Positions 23,368 to 33,429 are shown, numbered from the stretch's first letter. The stretch is 64,000 bases of DNA from Actinostola sp. cb2023 (GCA_033675265.1 JAUJYZ010001592.1:186001-250000); one strand, 5' to 3'. Notes: generated from the sequence alone by a model not told the origin. A program made the numbers and translations.

Positions 23368-23395
23368 GAAAACTCCTACCGATTCAGTTTATGAT
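23368..23395 (+). CDS. Exon 7: 28-nt juxtamembrane micro-exon
   Basis: Encodes RKTPTDSVYD between acceptor TTATTAG and donor GTGAGT. Joined to exon 8 it creates VYDNVV, a YxN-type SH2 docking motif. The phases (2 in, 0 out) agree with both neighbours, which supports this very short exon. Confidence 0.7.
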
Positions 23396-23485
23396 GTGAG
23401 TATCATTGTATGTACCTGTAAGTTGATTGGAAACATACATTTATAGTCGTTGTTATTGTTTTCGTTACAAAATCCAGTGTTGATC

Positions 23486-23608
23486 AGTAGTAGTAAAAGG
23501 CGGGCTCTAGCCCACTTTGAAATCCCGGCCACCCCCTTGACCATTTTGGAGTTTACTACTACTTAATGGGCTAGAATGGGTCACAAGTGATAGAATGATT
23601 TCTATTTG
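23486..23608 (+). repeat. Polinton left terminal inverted repeat
   Basis: 123 bp, differs from the right copy at only a few positions (for example ACCCCCTTG against ACCCGCCTTG). The first ~78 bp begin AGTAGTAGTAAA and end TTTACTACTACT, so the repeat contains a second, smaller inverted repeat. Confidence 0.9.
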
Positions 23609-23632
23609 GAGGCGATAGAATGATTTATATAT

Positions 23633-23968
23633 ATGGAGAAAGAGATTTGGTTGACAGATGATAGTTCAGATGATGATCTTTATGAGTTGCAAGAGGGGGT
23701 AAAAGAGTGTGCAAAGTGCGACATAATTTTTGAAAGCGTGGGAGGATTTTATTATCATATGTCTAACCGAGTTTGTGACAGATACTGTTTAGACTGCAGC
23801 AAGCAGAATAAGACTCGTAAAAAGATCAGGTCTTTCACCCACGAGCAAATGTTGTCATATCATATGCAGGATAAGGTTTATAATTCTATTTGTGAGCACT
23901 GCGGTAGATCTTTCAACGTCAGACAAATGCTAGAGTCGTATGCAAAAAATAGGGCCCTGCGAAGATGA
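23633..23968 (+). CDS. Polinton Cys/His-rich protein
   Basis: 111 residues, start ATG inside TTATATATATGG. Contains CAKCDIIF..H, CLDC and CEHCGRSFN, so it probably binds zinc. Many Polinton polymerases carry such fingers near the N-terminus or as a small gene just ahead, so it may be either a separate early protein or a detached polymerase N-terminus. The next start at 24006 has its own TATATATG motif, which favours a separate gene. Confidence 0.55.
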   Translation: MEKEIWLTDDSSDDDLYELQEGVKECAKCDIIFESVGGFYYHMSNRVCDRYCLDCSKQNKTRKKIRSFTHEQMLSYHMQDKVYNSICEHCGRSFNVRQMLESYAKNRALRR

Positions 23969-24005
23969 AGTGGGCCAGTATTAGGAAGATATATATGATG
24001 TATAT

Positions 24006-27000
24006 ATGGATAAGGATTTGAAAGAGGTTTATGATTGGTTGACAAAAGACTATTATCCCATAAAAAAGAAAGCAAGTGCGTTAAAAGGTTTTGTGAGAAC
24101 TTTCAGAATTAAGGGAAGTGGTAAAATGGGCCCTAAAACATTTATGAAGAATGCTAAATATAATGTTGTTAGATTTCTAGATGATCAAGACAAGCCGTAT
24201 AAAACAAAACTTATTTTAGAGGTCATGTTTCGTAAAAAGAAGGATTCGACTGTCTCACACTTTCATTCGGATATAGAGGTTATTACAGATGCGACTGACG
24301 TTGCTAAAGTTTATGAATGGATGCAAGAGGATATTTTAGAGAAGATCGCCACATTTCAAAATATGGGCTCTGGATGGCAGTTTAAAAGAGTTGTGGCTCT
24401 AGATATTAGCGCTGATAAATATGCGCCTTTGAGAGGTAGATCTTATGTCGATTTACCGCCGAAGTTAAAAAAGAAGAAAGCAATAGTTAACTTACAAAAC
24501 AAAGATAACCAATGTTTTAAATGGGTGATTACAACTGCAGTGTTTCCATCAGATACGATTAGAGAGAGAGTTACCAAAGTTTTCAAAGAGAATGCAGAGA
24601 AGTTAGATTGGAGTGGTCTTGAGTTTCCAGTGCAGCTGGATAATATTTCGATCTTTGAAAAGAATAACCCCAAGTTTGCAATCAATGTTTATGGGTGGAA
24701 AGAAAGCATCTATCCGTTGAGAATAAGTGAAAACAACAATCGCGAGCAAACAATTAATCTGCTGCTGATAACAAACCATTATTGTTGGATAAAAAATATG
24801 AGTAGATTGCTGGCATCACAGATTTTACAAGCCACAAGGGAAAGATATATTTCTGTGAAAGATGCCTCATTTCATTTAAAACAGAGATCTCATTAGATAA
24901 ACATTCTGAATACTGTGAGAAACACAATTCGATTAAGATTACTATGCCAAAGAAAGGCAGCACAATCTCATTCAAGAATTACAATAGAAGTATGAGAGTG
25001 CCTTTTGTAGTTTATGCTGATTTCGAATGCTTTACAGAAACTATCAAGGAAGAAGAGGAGCATGCAGAAGGCGAATCTTATACAGAAAAGTATCAGCGGC
25101 ATAAACCGTCTGGATTTCGTTATATTATTAAATGTTATGATGATAATTTGTTCCAGCCAAAGACTGTTGGTTATACGGCAACCGGAGATGAATATATTGG
25201 TAAGATGTTTGTAGAATGTTTGGAGAAAGATGTTAGAAAACTTGCTGAGATAAAAACAGATCTGCCTCTTGTGATGACAAAAGAGAATAGGAAAGATTAT
25301 GAGAATGCAGTTGACTGCTTCATCTGTAATCAAAAGTTGAAAGAAGATAAAGTTAAAGATCACGATCATTTGACTGGAAAGTATCGTGGAGCTGCTCATA
25401 ATGATTGTAATTTAAACTATAGAATTCCTAAACACATTCCGTTGATATTTCATAATTTGGCTGGATATGACGCGCATTTGTTTATAAAGAGTTTAGGATT
25501 TTCAGAAGGCAAGATTGATTGTATTCCAAATAATGAGGAGAAGTACATTTCATTTAAGAAGGATATAGTTGTCGGATCTTGGATTAAAGATGGTAAAACA
25601 ATTTTCATCAAACGCGAACTTAGATTTATCGATAGTTTTAAGTTCATGGCTTCAGGTTTGGACCGTCTGGCGGCAAATCTGAAAAAAGAACAGTTCATAA
25701 ATATGAAGAAGTTCTTTACAGGTGAAAAACTCGACTTGTTGTTGAGAAAAGGAGTTTATCCTTATGACTATGTAAACTGTTTGTCAAAGTTGGATGAATC
25801 CAGATTGCCAAAGAAGGAAGAGTTCTTCAGCAGACTTAATGACAGCGATATTTCGACCGCCGACTACAAGCATGCGTTGAAAGTTTGGCAAGTTTTCAAA
25901 ATGAAGACTATGAGGGATTACCACGATTTGTATCTTCTTTCAGATGTAATTCTACTGATGGATGTGTTTGAAACCTTTCGCGGTGTGTGCATGGATAATT
26001 ATAAGTTAGATCCCTGTTGGTATTTTACAGCTCCGGGTTTGAGCTGGGATGCTATGTTGAAGATGACAGAGATAGAACTTGAACTTTTAACTGATGTGGA
26101 TATGCTTTTAATGATTGAAAAAGGAACTAGAGGCGGTGTTAGCATGATTACTAAACGGTATGCAAAGGCGAATAACAAGTATATGAAAGATTATAAGAAG
26201 GATAAGAAGGATATCTTTATTAAGTATCTTGATGCAAATAATCTATATGGTTGGGCCATGTCAGAACCACTTCCCACCGGCGATTTCAAATGGATGAATA
26301 AAGATAAATTACTTCATTGGTACAATTATCCATGTATTTTAGAAGTGGATTTAGAGTATCCAGAAGAGTTGCATGATTTGCATGATGAATATCCTCTGGC
26401 GCCAGAACATTTGATGCTGAACAAAGTTGAAAAGCTAGTTCCTACGATTAGAAATAAAAGAAAATAGTTAAAATACATAGAGGAATTACCTTTAATGAAT
26501 CAGACTGGCTGAAAAAGTATATAAACTTGAATACGGAACTTAGAACGGCGGCAACAAATGACTTTGAGAAAGATTTCTTCAAGTTGATGAACAACAGCGT
26601 GTTTGGTAAAACTATGGAAAATATCCGTAACAGACAGGATATTACACTGGTAACTAATGAGAAACAGGCGGCAAGACTAATTGCACAGCCGAATTATCAT
26701 AGAAGAACCATATTTTCAGAACATTTGTGCGCTATTCACATGCTTAAAACAGAATTGATCTTTAACAAACCGGTCTATCTTGGCATGGTTATTCTAGATC
26801 AGTCGAAAGCGCTCATGTATGATTTTCATTATAACTACTTTAAAAAGAAGTTCAAAAGTAGTAAGTTGCTGTTTACAGATACAGACAGTCTTATGTATGA
26901 GATAAAAACAGAAGATTTCTATAAAGATATTAAAGGCGATATCGATAGATGGTTTGATACAAGCGCCTATCCAAAAGATCATGCAATTGGCAAGTGGGTC

Positions 27001-27336
27001 AATAAGAAAGTAATAGGAATGATGAAAGATGAAACTGCTGCAGCCGGCGAAATAACTGAGTTCGTTGGTTTGAGAAGTAAACTGTACGCTTACAAAATAG
27101 ATGAGAAAGAGGAAAAAAAATGCAAAGGCATTAAGAAGTCTGTTGTAAAGAATGATATTGAATTTGATGATTATAAGAATTGTCTGTTCTCTGGAGTTAA
27201 AGTCATGCGAAAGATGAATGTGATTAGAAGTTACAAGCACCAACTCTTTTCAGAAACAGTAAATAAAGTAGCTTTGAGTAGAGAAGATGATAAAAGGATT
27301 ATTCTTTCAGACGGAATTCACACCAGTTCTATATGA
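24006..27336 (+). pseudogene. polB: Polinton protein-primed DNA polymerase B, broken
   Basis: About 1,080 residues in three pieces. Piece 1 (24006 to ~24825) holds the N-terminal region with KKKAIVNLQNKDNQCFKW. Piece 2 (to 26467) has a zinc site (CERCLISF..H..C), exonuclease motifs YADFECFT, FHNLAGYDAHLF and YHDLYLLSDVILL, and polymerase motif A YLDANNLYGWAM. Piece 3 (from ~26464) has motif B LMNNSVFGKTMEN and motif C FTDTDSLMYE. Frames change near 24820-24830 and at 26461-26467. At the second site the stretch that normally links motifs A and B looks shortened, so part of the coding sequence seems deleted. Such polymerases replicate linear genomes from a terminal protein. As read, this gene cannot give a full enzyme. 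Confidence 0.9.
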
Positions 27337-28302
27337 AAACACTATCGGGTGGTAACTGAGTGTCTGCAGGAACGACTTGTAATTCCTCGAGGACAAAAGA
27401 ACGTTTTGGGGCCCCGTCAGAAAGGAAATATAATAGAGGTTGGTTGGATGATATCTGGATTCTAGTTATATCATACATCTCCATAGACCATATTGGGTCA
27501 GTGGCACGTCTTTTTTCACCGCCCTCCAATTCACCAGGAGCATATAAATATCTAACTTTCACATCTGCTGGTAATCTTTTCTCTTTTAATCCAACAGGTC
27601 TTTTATAATTAACCTCTTTAGAATCAACTTTTTTTAGCTTTATTGATTCGCTAGGTGTGTCTCCAGTAATTCTCTTTACTCCACTGTTAATAGATTTTAT
27701 GACAGCAGGTAATCTTTCAACCCATTCACGGGATCTACCATCTTCTAACATTTCTTGAGCATATTGATGACTGAATAACTTTTCAGAAATAGTTCGATTA
27801 GCACGCTCAACTAATGATTGCGCTCTATGATTTCCAGCTTCTGATCTTTGTATATTTTTCATAATCGATGTAACTTCTCCCATAAATTCTGTACCAGGAT
27901 CTACCATCATTGTTTCAGGCCATTGTAATTTTCTAGAATATATTTTATTAAAAGCTTTAGATACTTCTGTTGAGTACTTAGACGTCAAAGGTTCAGCATC
28001 AACATATCTGCTAGCTACATCAACTACTACTAGAGCATATTTGTAAGTATTTCTTTTAACAATATCATGTGGTAAAAATAAAAGATCCGCTTGATGTATT
28101 TCATTTGGTTTTGAAATATTCCAATGCGGCCTAGGAATGTATTTCGGGGGCGATAAATATATCTGCCACAGGGCTGTTTTTCCAACCAATTCTTTACAAT
28201 ATTTTTATCAACTGTCGCAACATCGGCTAATTTATTGATAGCGTCATAACCTTTCCAATACCCAACAGCTGAATAGTATATTTTTGAAAGTTTCTTGTCC
28301 AT
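27329..28302 (-). pseudogene. int: Polinton retroviral-type integrase, one frame break
   Basis: The ATG at 28302 (minus) is followed by a ~45-residue N-terminal region (MDKKLSKIYYSAVGYWKGYD). The frame then shifts near the T run at 28177-28181. The catalytic core has the acidic residues in HQADLLFLPHD, MVDPGTEFMGE and SLVERANRTISE. The C-terminal region with DVKVRYLYAPGE and ATDPIWSMEMYDITRI is the SH3-like tail usual for Polinton integrases. It would cut and join the element ends and make the short target duplication. It is transcribed opposite to its neighbours and its start codon is only 6 bp from that of the capsid gene. Confidence 0.88.
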
Positions 28303-28311
28303 TATATAATG
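28300..28311. promoter_or_regulatory. Palindromic bidirectional start site CATTATATAATG
   Basis: A perfect 12-bp palindrome in which the minus-strand ATG (integrase) and the plus-strand ATG (capsid) flank TATATA. The same design recurs at 31472-31481. It leaves no room for a leader between a shared promoter and both start codons. Confidence 0.7.
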
Positions 28312-29550
28312 ACGCAATCTATTCCAGAAATATTAGATGTAAATCGAGAATACAAACAGCCCTATGGTTTGAAAGCTGAAAAAAACGTTCATCGCGTGAC
28401 TTTTAATCCAAGCACAGCGAACCCTGGGGAGACATTGTACATCCATATTCCAAAGTTGGCTGATAATGTTGTATACGTTCCAGGTTCAATCGCATTAACT
28501 TTCAAAATTGTTGTCGCCACCGGCCATGTAAATAACACAGTCGTCAATAATTTGGGTAGAGTTCTAAAATCTCATATGAGGGTTTTGTATGGTGGGGAGA
28601 CTCTTCAAGACACACATCGCATCGATCTGTTTGAAACTTATAACGACCTCTATTTATCGAAAAGAGAACGGGAGAATATGTTGCGGGAGGGTATTTCAAC
28701 GGCTAATATGCGAAAGCTTAGAACCGCCGCAGGTGATAAAGTGTCTACAGATGCAAGCGAGGTAGCTCTGGCAGCTGTTTATGGAGATAGATATCGAATG
28801 CCAATCAATCACCCTATTTTAGACGCCCATGGCTGTTTCTATGCAAAAGCACTCTCTCAGAATCTAACATTTGAGATTACACTTCCACAAAGCAAAGAAG
28901 TTACAATAACATCTGATACAACTAAAGCATACACTTACAGTCTTTCAAATATCGAGCTTGAGTATGAGTGTATTGCTAGCGATTATCTCGCGCGTGAAGC
29001 CCTATCGGCATATCAAGTCGGTAAAGGTTTTTATTATGAGAACATTCTTCTCCATAAGACATTCACGATTAATAAAGCCACTGACAGTGTGATTAACGAA
29101 CATGTTAATATTCCCCGGCGGTCGATGAGCGGTATTTTAATGCTATTTACTGATGCGTATGCTGTAGGTGCTAGAGATAGTGAAAAGTTTGTATCTCCTA
29201 GTATCCTACAAGTCAATATCAACGTTGACGGAATGCCAAATAAACTTTATTCAATGGGTATGGCGCCCACTGATTTTTGGGAATCGATCAGATCAAGATT
29301 TGGTGAGACGGATAATATAACGCCTAAAGACTTTTATTCAGATAAATTCGCTCTATGGATTGATTTGAGAACCTTCCCCGATAACAAAATTCACGGCAAC
29401 GGGTTGTTGTTGAATAGCACAAAAGACGGCGTTAAACTGGAGATGAAGAGGAAAGTGGGGGGATCAGGAAATATAACATGTTATATGTTTGTCATTGCCG
29501 ATGCTCTTATGGAAATTCAAGGCAGTAATTTAAAAGCTATTTTATATTGA
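28309..29550 (+). CDS. Polinton major capsid protein (double jelly-roll)
   Basis: 413 residues, complete frame. The start ATG is in TATATAATG. Beta-rich throughout, with NPSTANPGETLYIHIPKLAD near the N-terminus and NIPRRSMSGILMLFTDAYAV and VNINVDGMPNKLYSMG in the second half, a pattern I associate with capsid genes of invertebrate Polintons. Length and position next to the ATPase fit. It should form the pseudo-hexameric capsomers. The call rests on context and pattern rather than a structure comparison. Its stop TGA overlaps the next ATG by one base (TGATG). Confidence 0.75.
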   Translation: MTQSIPEILDVNREYKQPYGLKAEKNVHRVTFNPSTANPGETLYIHIPKLADNVVYVPGSIALTFKIVVATGHVNNTVVNNLGRVLKSHMRVLYGGETLQDTHRIDLFETYNDLYLSKRERENMLREGISTANMRKLRTAAGDKVSTDASEVALAAVYGDRYRMPINHPILDAHGCFYAKALSQNLTFEITLPQSKEVTITSDTTKAYTYSLSNIELEYECIASDYLAREALSAYQVGKGFYYENILLHKTFTINKATDSVINEHVNIPRRSMSGILMLFTDAYAVGARDSEKFVSPSILQVNINVDGMPNKLYSMGMAPTDFWESIRSRFGETDNITPKDFYSDKFALWIDLRTFPDNKIHGNGLLLNSTKDGVKLEMKRKVGGSGNITCYMFVIADALMEIQGSNLKAILY

Positions 29551-30175
29551 TGGAAGAATTGAAAGATCAGGTGCCATTTCACTGTATTATAGTAGGACCA
29601 ACGAATTGCGGCAAAACAAAATATTTAGTTGAGACGCTAAGAGGAGCATATAGAAATGTTTTTGAATACGTTGTTCTTATTTGTCCAACATATTCGAAAA
29701 ATAAAACTTACCAAGGTTTCGCAAATAAGGATCCAAGATTTATTGTTCTATCACCAGAATCTGATAATACAGATGAGATAAATGATTTGCTTTCATGTTG
29801 TCAAACAGTATTCTCTGGTACGAACACATTAATAATATTAGACGATTGCGCATTTTCAAAGGATCTAAAACAAAGATCAAACAAGTTTATTAAATTAGCA
29901 TTCAGTGGGAGACATGAAGGGCTATCCCTATGGGTATTAACCCAACAATTATCATCTATAGCTAAACCATTTCGAGAAAATGTTGGATGTATTATTTCAT
30001 TTTATAATCCTAATCTGTTGTGCGAAAAAACTCTGTTTGAGGAATATGGCGGAAATATGCAGCTTGAAGAACGGAATCTTTTATTAAAACATTAAAATCA
30101 GAAAAATACTCAAGAATGTGCTTTTGTTTAAGGCATCCTTATAATCATTATTTGGAAATTCCATCTAATATATAA
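29550..30175 (+). pseudogene. Polinton genome-packaging ATPase (FtsK/HerA, A32-like)
   Basis: Walker A IVGPTNCGKTKYL near residue 17, Walker B TLIILDDCAF near residue 94, and the sensor stretch LWVLTQQLSSIAKPFRENVG. These are the marks of the packaging ATPases of Polintons and large DNA viruses. The first frame stops at 30095 with 181 residues, but the neighbouring frame continues with EKYSRMCFCLRHPYNH to a stop at 30173-30175, so the C-terminus is probably displaced by an indel around 30079-30089. That stop overlaps the next gene's ATG (TAATG). Confidence 0.85.
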
Positions 30176-30681
30176 TGACATCAATTCTTGACCAATATGA
30201 TGAAGAAGTGGAAAAGAAACCAAAGAAAAAAACAATGAAAAATGTTGATTCTGGTGATGTGGAAGTAAAACGTGAACAACTTTGTATTCTATCAGTACTT
30301 GGTACTATTGACCAATACACCGGTATTAACATGAGTCTGGGGGATGTTAAGAAGTTATCAGCAAAAGATGTGGATAAGTACTTTAATAGATATCAAGCTG
30401 TATTAGGAAATAAAATAACTAATGGGTTGGTTGATGCGGTGCTCGAACTTGCTGTGGGGCTTGCCTCTTATGTTGTTCCTATTGATAATAATAAGGAATT
30501 GTGTGATGATCTGCAAAATAATGATATGTTGAAACAGGAATTGAATAATATCGCAGGATATTTTCTCCTCAAAGGCGGTAGATTGGTAGCTCTTAGCAGC
30601 TGTTTAGTTCAAGTAGTAAAACATGTTACTTTCAAAGTAGATGTTGTTGAGGATATAGAACATGGAACTGCAACTCTATGA
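30175..30681 (+). CDS. Polinton conserved protein, unknown function
   Basis: 168 residues starting in TATATAATG. The N-terminus is charged (YDEEVEKKPKKKT), followed by a mostly helical body with LSAKDVDKYFNRYQAVLG and ITNGLVDAVLELAVGLASYV and a C-terminal GGRLVALSSCLVQVVKHV. I have seen similar small proteins between ATPase and late genes of invertebrate Polintons but know no function. A packaging or capsid-associated role is a guess from position. Confidence 0.5.
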   Translation: MTSILDQYDEEVEKKPKKKTMKNVDSGDVEVKREQLCILSVLGTIDQYTGINMSLGDVKKLSAKDVDKYFNRYQAVLGNKITNGLVDAVLELAVGLASYVVPIDNNKELCDDLQNNDMLKQELNNIAGYFLLKGGRLVALSSCLVQVVKHVTFKVDVVEDIEHGTATL

Positions 30682-30791
30682 AAACTTTGAATTGAATTTA
30701 TTGACCTTATTATAAGAAAGTTGAATGATTATTGTAGAGACGTTAGAGTATTGTGCATCTACTGTTGTAGGAAATTAGATCAAGAAGAACA

Positions 30792-31474
30792 TTAAGAAAT
30801 CTTATGAAGAATTGTTCTAATAGTTATTGCAGATGATGAAAGTTGCAGGACATCTTTTGAACAGCTTATAGTAAGTTTCTTACAAGGCAAGTTAAGATTC
30901 CTTTTAATTAGGTCTAAACTTATAAGGAATTCCGTTGATTCACTCACATCTACGTATAAAGTTTCCTTGTAGATGACGTGGTGTTCTTTATTCGTCTCTA
31001 GTTGTATTTGCCCTGCAGAGGATGTGATGTGAATATATCTTTCAATCTGCCCTTGATTTGAGAAGCTTTTCTTGAAAGCCTTCTGCGCCATTGACCAGGA
31101 TAAAGGAAAGTATTTTTTTCCCACATCGGCGGCGGTAAGATAGGTTGGTAAAGAATGCTGACTTGTATTGTTCTCGTAGGAGAAGTAATCAAAGATTCCA
31201 ACATCTCCAGATTAAGATCCATTTTCAATTCTGTCACTTCTCCATCAATACTGTTGAATACTTCTTTAAGATCTTCCAATCTAACTTTTATAGCACGGAT
31301 AATAGGGCGATCTTGTTTTATTTTTACTTTTGCTTTAAGAAAGTTGATAGATTCAATATCCTTAGCATAGATCTCTAGAATATCAGAATCGAAACTAAGT
31401 ATTACTTGATGGGCTCTAAAAGTTCTCAAAAAAGATACGATTGATTTTAAATATGCGTGGTTGATTATAATCAT
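30792..31474 (-). pseudogene. Putative PCNA-like sliding clamp, one frame break
   Basis: About 227 residues read in two frames joined at the T7 run 31113-31119 (an A run in the coding strand). The first part, INHAYLKSIVSFLRTFRAHQ, ILSFDSDILEIYAKDIESI and VRLEDLKEVFNSIDGEVTEL, has the alternating strand and helix rhythm of the first clamp domain. The second, FKKSFSNQGQIERYIHITSS then IQLETNKE and FLISLDLIKRNL, matches in spacing the PCNA second-domain start and the loop before the last sheet. The length is slightly short of PCNA. This is inference from pattern; a poxvirus VLTF-1-like fold is another option. It is transcribed divergently from the VLTF3-like gene. Confidence 0.4.
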
Positions 31475-31481
31475 ATATATG
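31472..31481. promoter_or_regulatory. Palindromic bidirectional start site CATATATATG
   Basis: A second perfect palindrome: the minus-strand ATG at 31474 and plus-strand ATG at 31479 are separated only by ATAT. It sits between the clamp-like and VLTF3-like genes. Confidence 0.7.
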
Positions 31482-32363
31482 GAGTCTGTGAAAGCCTATC
31501 GTAGAAAACTTAAACGAATAGCAGATGTGGATGAAATAATATCTGAGTTTTATTTAGAGCTGCTAGGAGGAGATCTATCAGAGAATTACTTTTTTATGGT
31601 GTGGAGTAAGTATGAAGATAGAACAAACACGGTTATTAATAAGCTGCCTGCGGATTTAGAAGTAGTTCAGCTGAGGAAAATGTTAAACACTATTCCGCAT
31701 ACAGTGGAAAACAATGAATATGAAATATGTATTTGTGGCAACAAGATGGTTCTGGATAGAGAAGAATTGCAAATGAGGTGTTCTTGCGGAAGAGAAGTTT
31801 CCATGCCTATATCTGTTAATTATGCTCAATTTTACGGTCAAGAAGGGCAGTCGGTTAAGCTCGGCGTTTTTAATCCCAGCAAACATTATCATAATTGGAT
31901 ACATCTTATTCTGGGGCAGTCGGCAGTGCCTGACGATGTAATAAATAGTTGTAAATCTGCGCATACAATTCAAGATGTTAGAATAGCTTTAAAAGATATT
32001 GGTCGGGCGGATTTGAATAAACACGCTCCCGCAGTTTGGAGCAAAGTGACTGGCAATCCCATACCAAAAGTATCTGCCGATGTTCTTGTTAAAGGAGAAC
32101 ATCTTTTTATACAAGTTTTAGAAGCTAGAAATCATATCAAGGAATTGCATAGAAGAAATAGAAGATATTATCCCTATTACATTTTTAAGATATTAGACCT
32201 CTTGTGCAAGGGGGAAGACCGCAGTATTTTACGCTTTATTCACCTGCAAGGTTCTGACACAGTAGAAAGGAATGACGATGAATGGCGGCTGATTTGTAAG
32301 AAAGTTCCTCTGGAGTGGAGAAGCACCTGCAGCACTTTAAGAAATGAATTTGGTCCATGTTGA
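31479..32363 (+). CDS. VLTF3-like late transcription factor
   Basis: 294 residues from the ATG in ATATATATGG; an upstream extension exists but lacks an ATG. It has a Cys pair and a second zinc half-site (ICICGNKM.., RCSCGRE) followed by the conserved block FNPSKHYHNWIHLILGQ and a helical C-terminal half ending WRLICKKVPLEWRSTC. This order, a zinc ribbon followed by a P..H...W motif and then a D..W..IC..... W end, is that of poxvirus VLTF3 (A2-type) proteins also found in other large DNA viruses and some Polinton-like viruses. It would direct late transcription. The frame is intact. Confidence 0.65.
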   Translation: MESVKAYRRKLKRIADVDEIISEFYLELLGGDLSENYFFMVWSKYEDRTNTVINKLPADLEVVQLRKMLNTIPHTVENNEYEICICGNKMVLDREELQMRCSCGREVSMPISVNYAQFYGQEGQSVKLGVFNPSKHYHNWIHLILGQSAVPDDVINSCKSAHTIQDVRIALKDIGRADLNKHAPAVWSKVTGNPIPKVSADVLVKGEHLFIQVLEARNHIKELHRRNRRYYPYYIFKILDLLCKGEDRSILRFIHLQGSDTVERNDDEWRLICKKVPLEWRSTCSTLRNEFGPC

Positions 32364-32447
32364 AAGCTGTTGAACATCTGTTGGAACTCTCTTGAGCATC
32401 TGTTGGAACTCTGTTGAACATCTGTTGGAACTCTGTTGAAAGCTGTT
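32355..32447 (+). repeat. Short tandem repeat between Polinton genes
   Basis: CTGTTGAACATCTGTTGGAA and close variants recur about four times in steps of 22-27 bp, just after the VLTF3-like stop codon. Confidence 0.6.
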
Positions 32448-32468
32448 GGAGAATATTATTCTATATAT

Positions 32469-32774
32469 ATGTCTGAGCCAACCGATCAAATTACCAAAGA
32501 GCCAGAAACTCCAATTCAAAAGGATCCTAAGAAAGTAGCAGCTGGAAAAAAACTGGCTGAATATCATAGGAATGCTAAAAAGGCTCTAGAAAAGAGTGAA
32601 GTTCATGAAACTAGCAACATGTCACTAACAACAGCATTGACACTATTTGGAATAGGTTTAACAGCTTTAGATTTATATTTTCGATGGAGGAAAGTAGATG
32701 TAGCTAACGATCGGCCGATGCCTGTGATTTATGAATCCCCTCCGGAACCGCCAGCTGCGCATGGCATGGAATAA
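32469..32774 (+). CDS. Polinton small membrane protein A
   Basis: 101 residues, ATG in CTATATATATG. The N-terminal half is charged (PKKVAAGKKLAEYHRNAKKA). One membrane span, TTALTLFGIGLTALDLYF, lies near residues 55-72, followed by RWRK and a Pro-rich tail (YESPPEPPAA). Perhaps a capsid-membrane or entry accessory protein; nothing specific shows this. Confidence 0.6.
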   Translation: MSEPTDQITKEPETPIQKDPKKVAAGKKLAEYHRNAKKALEKSEVHETSNMSLTTALTLFGIGLTALDLYFRWRKVDVANDRPMPVIYESPPEPPAAHGME

Positions 32775-32785
32775 TATATATATAT

Positions 32786-33010
32786 ATGGCAGCAGAAAAC
32801 AAAATGATTAAAACTATTACAGACGCTTCTGTAGTTGTTGGCATCGCAGCCGGCATTGGCTACATTGGTAAGAAAGCTATGAAAGAGTCATTTATTAATG
32901 ATCCTAGTAACAGTTTATCAAACTATGGTAAATGGGTGGCGGTTCTAGCCGGCTCTATGTATTTGAAGCAATATCTAGAAGATCAAAAAATTCTGCCTAA
33001 ATATATATAA
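32786..33010 (+). CDS. Polinton small membrane protein B
   Basis: 74 residues, ATG in a (TA)n stretch. Two hydrophobic segments: ASVVVGIAAGIGYIG (residues 14-28) and KWVAVLAGSMYLK (about 49-61). It lies in a run of four closely spaced genes with 5-12 bp gaps. Function unknown. Confidence 0.6.
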   Translation: MAAENKMIKTITDASVVVGIAAGIGYIGKKAMKESFINDPSNSLSNYGKWVAVLAGSMYLKQYLEDQKILPKYI

Positions 33011-33015
33011 TATAA

Positions 33016-33423
33016 ATGGCAAGTATAGTTATGATGGTCGCCGGAGCTGTTCTGAATGCTACGGCCTTCACGGGCTCGATGTATTTAGCGAAAGCCCTAA
33101 GTTCTAAGAAACATACCGACGAAGAGAAAATTCGGCATGATAAGGCACTTGAAAAATACCAACAAGATATGGGTGAATTTGAAAAGAAGCGCCAGCAATA
33201 TCAAGATTGGTTAACAACACGTTATATGAATAAAAAATTAGCGGATGGTAACTTACAGGATACGGATTACGCATTCGCATTATACTCAAAGGCTCATCCT
33301 AATTTTAAAGAACCTCAATTCTCAGATTATTATAAACCTAGCAACAAACATAAGCAATATCAAATGATGTATGTTGGTCTCGGGATGGTGGGAAGTGTTT
33401 TTTTAGCAGCAAGATATTTGTAA
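33016..33423 (+). CDS. Polinton membrane protein C
   Basis: 135 residues. The N-terminal hydrophobic segment is MMVAGAVLNATAFTGSMYLA, followed by a charged helix (EEKIRHDKALEKYQQDMGEF, KKRQQYQDW) and the block LQDTDYAFALYSKAHP, then a C-terminal span MMYVGLGMVGSVFLAARYL. Proteins with this layout recur in invertebrate Polintons. Role unknown; two membrane ends and a coiled middle suggest a virion membrane or scaffold part. Confidence 0.65.
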   Translation: MASIVMMVAGAVLNATAFTGSMYLAKALSSKKHTDEEKIRHDKALEKYQQDMGEFEKKRQQYQDWLTTRYMNKKLADGNLQDTDYAFALYSKAHPNFKEPQFSDYYKPSNKHKQYQMMYVGLGMVGSVFLAARYL

Positions 33424-33429
33424 ATTATA

